A stretch of 64,000 bases of DNA. Source: an uncultured Sphingomonadales bacterium. Its GTDB lineage: Bacteria; Pseudomonadota; Alphaproteobacteria; Sphingomonadales; Sphingomonadaceae. Position numbers and translations under genes: made by a program. The DNA lies in NCBI GenBank assembly GCA_903821605.1, contig CAIJLZ010000012.1:91927-155926 (forward strand), in the 5' to 3' direction. Positions 58,581 to 64,000 of this stretch are shown here, one piece after another. Every line of letters starts with the position of its first letter. Position 1 is the stretch's first letter. The notes beneath the pieces are model-generated. The model saw only the letters and a list, made by a program, of their open reading frames with translations, did not search any database and had not been told where the DNA came from.

Positions 58581-60428
58581 TTAACCAGCAGCGTTGAGGC
58601 GCGCTTCAAGGTTGCTCTGCTGATCCTGCAACTGGGCCGGCAGGCGGTCACCGAACTTCTCGAAATCGGCGGCGCTGAGCTTGGCCTCTTCCTTCCACTG
58701 GTCGACATCAACCGACAGCAGTTCGGCCAAGGCGGCCGCATCCATGCCCAAACCGCTGATATCCAGCGAGGCCGCTTCCGGCACGCGGCCAATCGGGGTG
58801 TCGACGGCACCGGCCGTACCTTCGATCCGCTCGACGATCCACTTGAGGACGCGGGCATTGTCGCCAAAGCCCGGCCACAGGAACTTGCCGCTCGCGCTCT
58901 TGCGGAACCAGTTGACGAGATAGATGCGCGGCAACTGGGCCGGATCGGCATCGGCTTCGCCACCGATACGCAGCCAATGCTCGAAATAATCGGCCATGTT
59001 GTAACCGCAGAACGGCAGCATCGCGAACGGATCACGACGCACCACGCCGACCTTATTTTCCGCCGCAGCCGTGCCTTCCGACGCGATGTTCGCGGCGAGA
59101 TACACACCATGCTGCCAATCAAAGGCTTCGGTCACCAGCGGCACCGACGAAGCGCGACGGCCACCAAACAGGATCGCCGAAATCGGCACGCCCGCCGGGT
59201 TGTCCCACTCATCGGCAATCGACGGGCACTGATCCGCTGGCGCGGTGAAGCGGGCGTTCGGGTGCGCCGCCGGGGTGCCGCTCGCCGGATCCCATGGATT
59301 GCCCTGCCAGTCGGTCATGCCCTGCGGCGGTTCCGACGACAGACCTTCCCACCACACATCGCCATCGGCGGTCAGCGCGGTGTTGGTGTAGATGCAGTTG
59401 GCGAACAACGTGTCGACCGCATTTTTGTTGGTCTTGATGCCGGTGCCCGGCGCGACGCCAAAGAAGCCCGCTTCCGGGTTGATGGCATAAAGGCGGCCAT
59501 CCTTGCCAAAACGCATCCAGCAAATGTCGTCGCCAATGGTTTCGACCTTCCAGCCCGGAATGGTCGGTTCCAGCATCGCCATGTTGGTCTTGCCGCAGGC
59601 GCTTGGGAACGCGGCCGACACATAATGCACCTGATTCTGCGGCGAGGTCAGCTTCAAGATCAGCATATGTTCGGCGAGCCAACCCTCATCGCGGGCCATG
59701 ACCGACGCGATACGGAGCGCGAAGCACTTCTTGCCGAGCAGGGCGTTGCCGCCATAGCCCGAACCATAAGACCAGATTTCCCGCGTTTCGGGGAAATGGA
59801 CAATCCATTTGTCGTCATTGCACGGCCAAGCGACATCGGCCTGACCAGCGGCCAGCGGCGCACCGCAGGAATGAACGCAACGGACGAAGAAGCCATGCTC
59901 GCCAAGCTGATCCAGCACCGGCGTCCCGATACGGGTCATGATGCGCATCGACAGCACGACATAGGGGCTATCGGTGATTTCGACGCCAATCTGGCTGATC
60001 GCGGAACCGAGCGGACCCATCGAATATGGAATGACATACATGGTGCGGCCACGCATCGACCCGGCAAACAGGCCGTTCAACGTGCCACGGGTTTCTTCCG
60101 GATCGCGCCAGTTGTTGGTCGGGCCAGCATCATCTTCACTCTCGGAGCAGATGAAGGTGCGGCTCTCGACACGCGCGACATCGCTCGGGGCCGAACGGGC
60201 GTAGAAAGAATTGGGGCGCTTTTCCGGGTTGAGCCGCACCAGCGTGCCGGCTGCGACCAATTGGTTGGTCAGTTCGGTCCACTCGGACTCGGTCCCATCA
60301 CACCAGCGAATCACGTCCGGCTGGGTCAGCGCGGCAACCTGCTCAACCCAGGCGAGCAGTGCCTTGTGCTTGGTGGGAGATACACCGGCTTTACCGGGCA
60401 GAGTCGCAGCTTCCGCGTTGGTCACCAT
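58581..60428 (-). CDS. pckG: Phosphoenolpyruvate carboxykinase (GTP)
   Basis: [52 protein letters not shown]. Confidence 0.97.
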   Translation of the reverse strand: MVTNAEAATLPGKAGVSPTKHKALLAWVEQVAALTQPDVIRWCDGTESEWTELTNQLVAAGTLVRLNPEKRPNSFYARSAPSDVARVESRTFICSESEDDAGPTNNWRDPEETRGTLNGLFAGSMRGRTMYVIPYSMGPLGSAISQIGVEITDSPYVVLSMRIMTRIGTPVLDQLGEHGFFVRCVHSCGAPLAAGQADVAWPCNDDKWIVHFPETREIWSYGSGYGGNALLGKKCFALRIASVMARDEGWLAEHMLILKLTSPQNQVHYVSAAFPSACGKTNMAMLEPTIPGWKVETIGDDICWMRFGKDGRLYAINPEAGFFGVAPGTGIKTNKNAVDTLFANCIYTNTALTADGDVWWEGLSSEPPQGMTDWQGNPWDPASGTPAAHPNARFTAPADQCPSIADEWDNPAGVPISAILFGGRRASSVPLVTEAFDWQHGVYLAANIASEGTAAAENKVGVVRRDPFAMLPFCGYNMADYFEHWLRIGGEADADPAQLPRIYLVNWFRKSASGKFLWPGFGDNARVLKWIVERIEGTAGAVDTPIGRVPEAASLDISGLGMDAAALAELLSVDVDQWKEEAKLSAADFEKFGDRLPAQLQDQQSNLEARLNAAG

Positions 60429-60758
60429 TATGTCTCTTTCTACTAGCGTGTACCGAGAGTGCAGGTGTTCCTGCTACCCATCAGACCTGATGCGCACGCC
60501 CCTTACATCGCCGACGCCATATTTTTAAGGGCGAAAAGTACAAGCGCGGCAATTTCGGTCGCGATCTAGCGGCAACCCATCGCCTGAAAGCCCGGATTAC
60601 CGCCAATCACCCCATCTTGGCACCGATCCGCCATGGCGTGAAAATTTCGCGCTGTTGCAGCGTTTTGTCACAATTTGCTGCAGCAAGACCCACCGACTCG
60701 GAAGTGACGGCCGCAGCAAACCCCTGTCGGGTGAGGGGAATGTCAGATGAGGGGAGTG

Positions 60759-61277
60759 TCAGGCGACGGGCAGTTCCACCACCTTACCGCCATGCCACAA
60801 AGCCGGTGCCGCATCCGTGTTGACGATCACATCAAACACTTCGCCAATGAAAATTTCATGCGTACCGAAAATATCGCGCCGCGCGGTGCGGCAGAAAATA
60901 TTCGCCGCCGCGCCGGCGAGAAAGGGCAGGCCGTGGCGTTCGCCCCATGCGGCACCCTGAAAGCGCTCTTCACGCCGGTCGGGGATGGCGAAGGGTAATA
61001 GCTCGTCCGCCTGTGCAAGCCCGATGACATTGATGCAAAAGGCACCGGTGGACTCGATCACGGCATGGGCGCTACCGCCCAGATTGACGCAGACCAGCAT
61101 CGACGGCGGCTCCATCGCCACGGGCACAAAAGCCGTTGCCGCCAGCCCGGCAGGCTCGCCGGTCGCGGCATCGGTCGCGGAGATCAGGGCAACCGGACTT
61201 GGCATGTGCCGCATCGCGGTCTTGAGCGCAGAGGCAATCGCGGCGCTGTCTGGCTGTGCGTCCGGGGCAGAACTCAT
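60759..61277 (-). CDS. Flavin reductase family protein
   Basis: FMN-binding split barrel pattern: MRHMPSPVALISATDAATGEPAGLAATAFVPVAMEPPSMLVCVN. Confidence 0.9.
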   Translation of the reverse strand: MSSAPDAQPDSAAIASALKTAMRHMPSPVALISATDAATGEPAGLAATAFVPVAMEPPSMLVCVNLGGSAHAVIESTGAFCINVIGLAQADELLPFAIPDRREERFQGAAWGERHGLPFLAGAAANIFCRTARRDIFGTHEIFIGEVFDVIVNTDAAPALWHGGKVVELPVA

Positions 61278-61409
61278 CGACTTGGTCTCCGTGCAGGGTC
61301 TTTCACCGCCGCAGGAGTAGCTGCCCGAATCTCAGGCCCGCGTCCCCCGCCGCGACGCCCTCTATGCGGTGGAGACCTTCGCAGATGCAATAGCCCATGC
61401 CAACCGAAC

Positions 61410-61435
61410 CTCCCCTCCCGCGCGCGGGAGGGGAG
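61410..61435. repeat. 26-bp perfect palindrome (REP-like or terminator)
   Basis: CTCCCCTCCCGCGCGCGGGAGGGGAG. Confidence 0.7.
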
Positions 61436-61452
61436 ATGGGCTGGATGCGCGC

Positions 61453-62895
61453 TTAACGCGCCATATATTTATCGAGCGTCTGGTTGAAATGCCGCAACCG
61501 CACTTCCTGATAATTGCCCAGCGTCTGGCCCGGTTTGCGCCCGGCCATGAACTGATTGAGAAAGCCTTGCTGCTGCGCGCGCAGGTTCGCCGTATCCTGA
61601 TCGTAAACCCCGCCCAGACCCTTATCCATGCCGGGCACGATGGTGTAGCTTTCCTCTTCCTTGACGGTGAACATCTCGGCGGGTTCGGGACGCTCGCCGC
61701 TTTCGGGCACGGGGCGAAGGAACAGGATTTCGAATTTGGTGCGATCCGGGCGGTTACCAATCGGGCGGAAGCGATAGACCATCGGCAGCGAGAAACCGGG
61801 AAACAGGATCATGTTCGGGAACAGATGATATTCGATCGTGTCGACGATCTCGCTATCCGAATAGCCCGACAAATCGGCCTGATATTGCTCGCCAAAGACC
61901 TTGCGCAAATAACGCGCCATCACGCAACGCGCGGTCTCGCCCTCCTTCACCGTCAGCTCGTCCGACACCATCGAGCGGTCGCCGACCAACATGGTGTCGA
62001 TCAGTTCCTGCTCGGTCATCGGATTGTCGAGATGCGGGCTTTGCGTGCCGCCTGCCGAATAGAAGCGCGAAACATGATCGCCATAGCAATCATATTGCAC
62101 GTTCGCGTCGCCGGTCGCGGTCATCAACTGCGGATGGGTTTCATAGACATGGTAGGATTCCATAAAGGCCTCCATCGCCGTCTTCCAATTGCAGTTCAGT
62201 TCCTTCGCCATGTGCAACGAGACGTAGCGCTTGCCGAGATCCCAATTGTTGAAATGGTCGGCCAACACCGCGGCATATTGCGCGAACGGCTGCGGGTTTT
62301 CATCAAGGTTGATGAAGATAAAACCGCCCCATTGCGCGGTGGCCACGTGCGGCAGCGCAAATTTCTCCGGTTCGACATGCGGGAAATCCCAAGCGCATGG
62401 CACCGACGACAGCGCCCCATCAATCTGCCACGTCCAGCCATGATAGGGGCAGCGTAAATCGCGGGTCGACCCCTCACCCTCGCACGCGCGCAGCTTGGTG
62501 CCGCGATGGAGACAGGCATTGAGAAACGCCTTCACCGACATGTCATGCTGCCGCATGACGATCACCGAGAACGGACCGACCTCATAGACATAATAATCAC
62601 CCGCTTCGGGGATATGCTCTTCGCGACAGGCCCATTGCCAGGTTTTCTTCCAGACCTTGTCCATCTCGCGATCGAAAAATGCCTGCGTCACATAGCGATC
62701 GATCGTGACATCCTCATCACCAAGAAATTCGTAATGCTCATGGCGCAGCACATCGGGCGCGGGCACCACATCGCGGGCGACCAGTTCCTGCACCGATGGT
62801 CCGGGGCAACGCGCTTTACCCGATACCAGACTGGTGGCGCCATCGCGTGGCACGGTCGACAGTTTCGGACGGGGGGTCTGTATGTTCATGGCCAT
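61453..62895 (-). CDS. Rieske aromatic ring-hydroxylating oxygenase alpha subunit
   Basis: CLHRGTKLRACEGEGSTRDLRCPYHGWTW Rieske motif (CxH...CxxH), catalytic domain with ESYHVYETHP. Confidence 0.93.
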   Translation of the reverse strand: MAMNIQTPRPKLSTVPRDGATSLVSGKARCPGPSVQELVARDVVPAPDVLRHEHYEFLGDEDVTIDRYVTQAFFDREMDKVWKKTWQWACREEHIPEAGDYYVYEVGPFSVIVMRQHDMSVKAFLNACLHRGTKLRACEGEGSTRDLRCPYHGWTWQIDGALSSVPCAWDFPHVEPEKFALPHVATAQWGGFIFINLDENPQPFAQYAAVLADHFNNWDLGKRYVSLHMAKELNCNWKTAMEAFMESYHVYETHPQLMTATGDANVQYDCYGDHVSRFYSAGGTQSPHLDNPMTEQELIDTMLVGDRSMVSDELTVKEGETARCVMARYLRKVFGEQYQADLSGYSDSEIVDTIEYHLFPNMILFPGFSLPMVYRFRPIGNRPDRTKFEILFLRPVPESGERPEPAEMFTVKEEESYTIVPGMDKGLGGVYDQDTANLRAQQQGFLNQFMAGRKPGQTLGNYQEVRLRHFNQTLDKYMAR

Positions 62896-63061
62896 TCTCT
62901 CCAGTTCGGCATGTCACCGGGAAGAATGGCCGCACCCCTCATCGGCCACCTGCACGCCGCGCCGGAAGCTATCCCAGCATCAGTCGCACGACGGTCCGTT
63001 GGCAACCCTCTCCCCATTTACGGGTCGGAGACTCGCTCCGATGGGCAAAAGGTCCCACGAA

Positions 63062-63077
63062 TAGGACAAATGTCCTA
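63062..63077. promoter_or_regulatory. Candidate TetR-type operator upstream of the Rieske oxygenase gene
   Basis: TAGGACA-AA-TGTCCTA perfect 7-bp arms between the TetR stop and the oxygenase start. Confidence 0.65.
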
Positions 63078-63097
63078 CTATACTTTAGGCGAGCTTT

Positions 63098-63766
63098 TTA
63101 AGCGGCGAGCAGCCGCTCGATCCCGCCGCAGAAAAACTCCACCGTGTCATCCACCAACTGGTGAAATTTATCCGGGCTGGCGCGACTGCCGGCAAGGTCT
63201 TCCAGAAAACCCTGATCCTGCGTCATGAACACCAGCGCGGACTCAACCAGATAGACTGCGGACAGGAAACGCTCCTCCGGCGCATTGGGCCATTGCCCCC
63301 GCAACGCATCGGAAAACATGTGCGAAATGGGCTGCAAGGTCCGAAGCGTAGGCGTGAGATGCGGGTCGCGATAGCTGCTCATGAAATGCGAGGTCAGCCG
63401 CACATAATGATGCAGCGGCGATGCCGGGTCCGCCCCGATCTGCAAAAAGGGCGCCACAAAGCCCCGCACGATCTCACTTGTCGTCACATCTGGCCGGGCC
63501 AGCGCTGCATCAATGCTGGCGCGGATCATTGCGGAGAGCAGCGGCAGTCGCCGGGCGACGACATCACGGAACAGATCGTCCTTGCTTTCGAAATAATGCG
63601 AGATCAGGCCAAGTGCCGCGCCACAGCGTGCCGACACCTCGCGCAGGGTGGAGCCATAATAGCCCAGTTCGGCGAAGACCTGTTCGGCGGCATCCATGAT
63701 GGACTCACGCCGGGCCTCCCCTTTCGCGCCCATGACGCGCGGCTTGCGTTTCGCACCCTTGTCCAT
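63098..63766 (-). CDS. TetR/AcrR family transcriptional regulator
   Basis: RRESIMDAAEQVFAELGYYGSTLREVSARCGAALGLISHYFESKDDLFRDVV HTH. Confidence 0.93.
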   Translation of the reverse strand: MDKGAKRKPRVMGAKGEARRESIMDAAEQVFAELGYYGSTLREVSARCGAALGLISHYFESKDDLFRDVVARRLPLLSAMIRASIDAALARPDVTTSEIVRGFVAPFLQIGADPASPLHHYVRLTSHFMSSYRDPHLTPTLRTLQPISHMFSDALRGQWPNAPEERFLSAVYLVESALVFMTQDQGFLEDLAGSRASPDKFHQLVDDTVEFFCGGIERLLAA

Positions 63767-63914
63767 CTTCCATCCCCGGCCTGAGCGGACCTGCCAGCCA
63801 AGCTCACCCGGCCCGCCGATAGATCAGTATGGCAGATCGCACAACTCATCCAAGGCACCAAGGCGGCCCCGAAGGACCGCCTATTCCATGTTCGGCATTG
63901 CCGAAGCGAGGGGC

Positions 63915-64000
63915 TTAGATTTCGCCCATGTAGTTTTCGTTGCCCATGAAGCCCATGTTTTCGACCTTGGCCTTTTTGGCTTCGGCGAGCACCTGGTCAA
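63915..64000 (-). CDS. C-terminal fragment of an unidentified CDS running off the window
   Basis: Minus-strand reading DQVLAEAKKAKVENMGFMGNENYMGEI-stop, open to the window edge. Confidence 0.6.
   Translation of the reverse strand, partial: DQVLAEAKKAKVENMGFMGNENYMGEI

Noticed and set aside
58533-60446. 637-aa plus-strand ORF opposite pckG
   Set aside because: Long only because of high GC and codon bias; the opposite strand encodes unmistakable GTP-PEPCK, and the ORF spans the pckG terminator
1-64000. CRISPR arrays, tRNA/rRNA genes, IS elements, prophage
   Set aside because: No direct-repeat/spacer arrays, cloverleaf-like segments, transposase, integrase or phage structural ORFs recognised by reading; a tRNAscan/Infernal run would be needed to exclude small RNAs

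Overview
The window is GC-rich alphaproteobacterial chromosome, probably from a sphingomonad (inferred from gene content and style). It has no rRNA, tRNA, CRISPR, prophage or transposase that I could support. From left to right it contains: a LysR regulator; an RhlE-type DEAD-box helicase; a POT/PTR transporter; a LacI-regulated oxidation operon (FAD oxidoreductase, GMC oxidoreductase, aldehyde dehydrogenase, LacI, cytochrome c); a thioesterase; and a histidine kinase/OmpR pair. Next is an unusual operon of four paralogous YHYH proteins with a HupE/UreJ-like membrane protein and a membrane-anchored ectodomain-like protein (12995-19013). It is divergent from a complete type II secretion operon gspC-D-E-F-G-H-I-J-K-L-M-N plus prepilin peptidase (19327-30563). 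The rest is mostly housekeeping genes (SDR, NUDIX, LapG-like peptidase, dienelactone hydrolase, EamA, prfC, recQ, ABC-F, D-Ala-D-Ala carboxypeptidase, HerA-like ATPase), an acetate/propionate locus (prpE, MHS-type MFS, DcaP-like porin, acs, CrbR-like regulator, CrbS-like SLC5-kinase), glycerate kinase and hydroxyacid dehydrogenase, GTP-PEPCK, and a TetR/Rieske oxygenase/flavin reductase cluster. The best candidate for an undescribed system is the YHYH quartet with HupE and its divergent T2SS. The YHYH proteins form two subfamilies, each with one Ser-rich-linker lipoprotein and one non-lipobox copy, so they look like plausible dedicated T2SS cargo or surface lipoproteins. I also found several candidate operators by eye: a LacI palindrome, a TetR palindrome, Pho-box-like triple 11-mers, and a tandem motif shared by the acs and prpE promoters.
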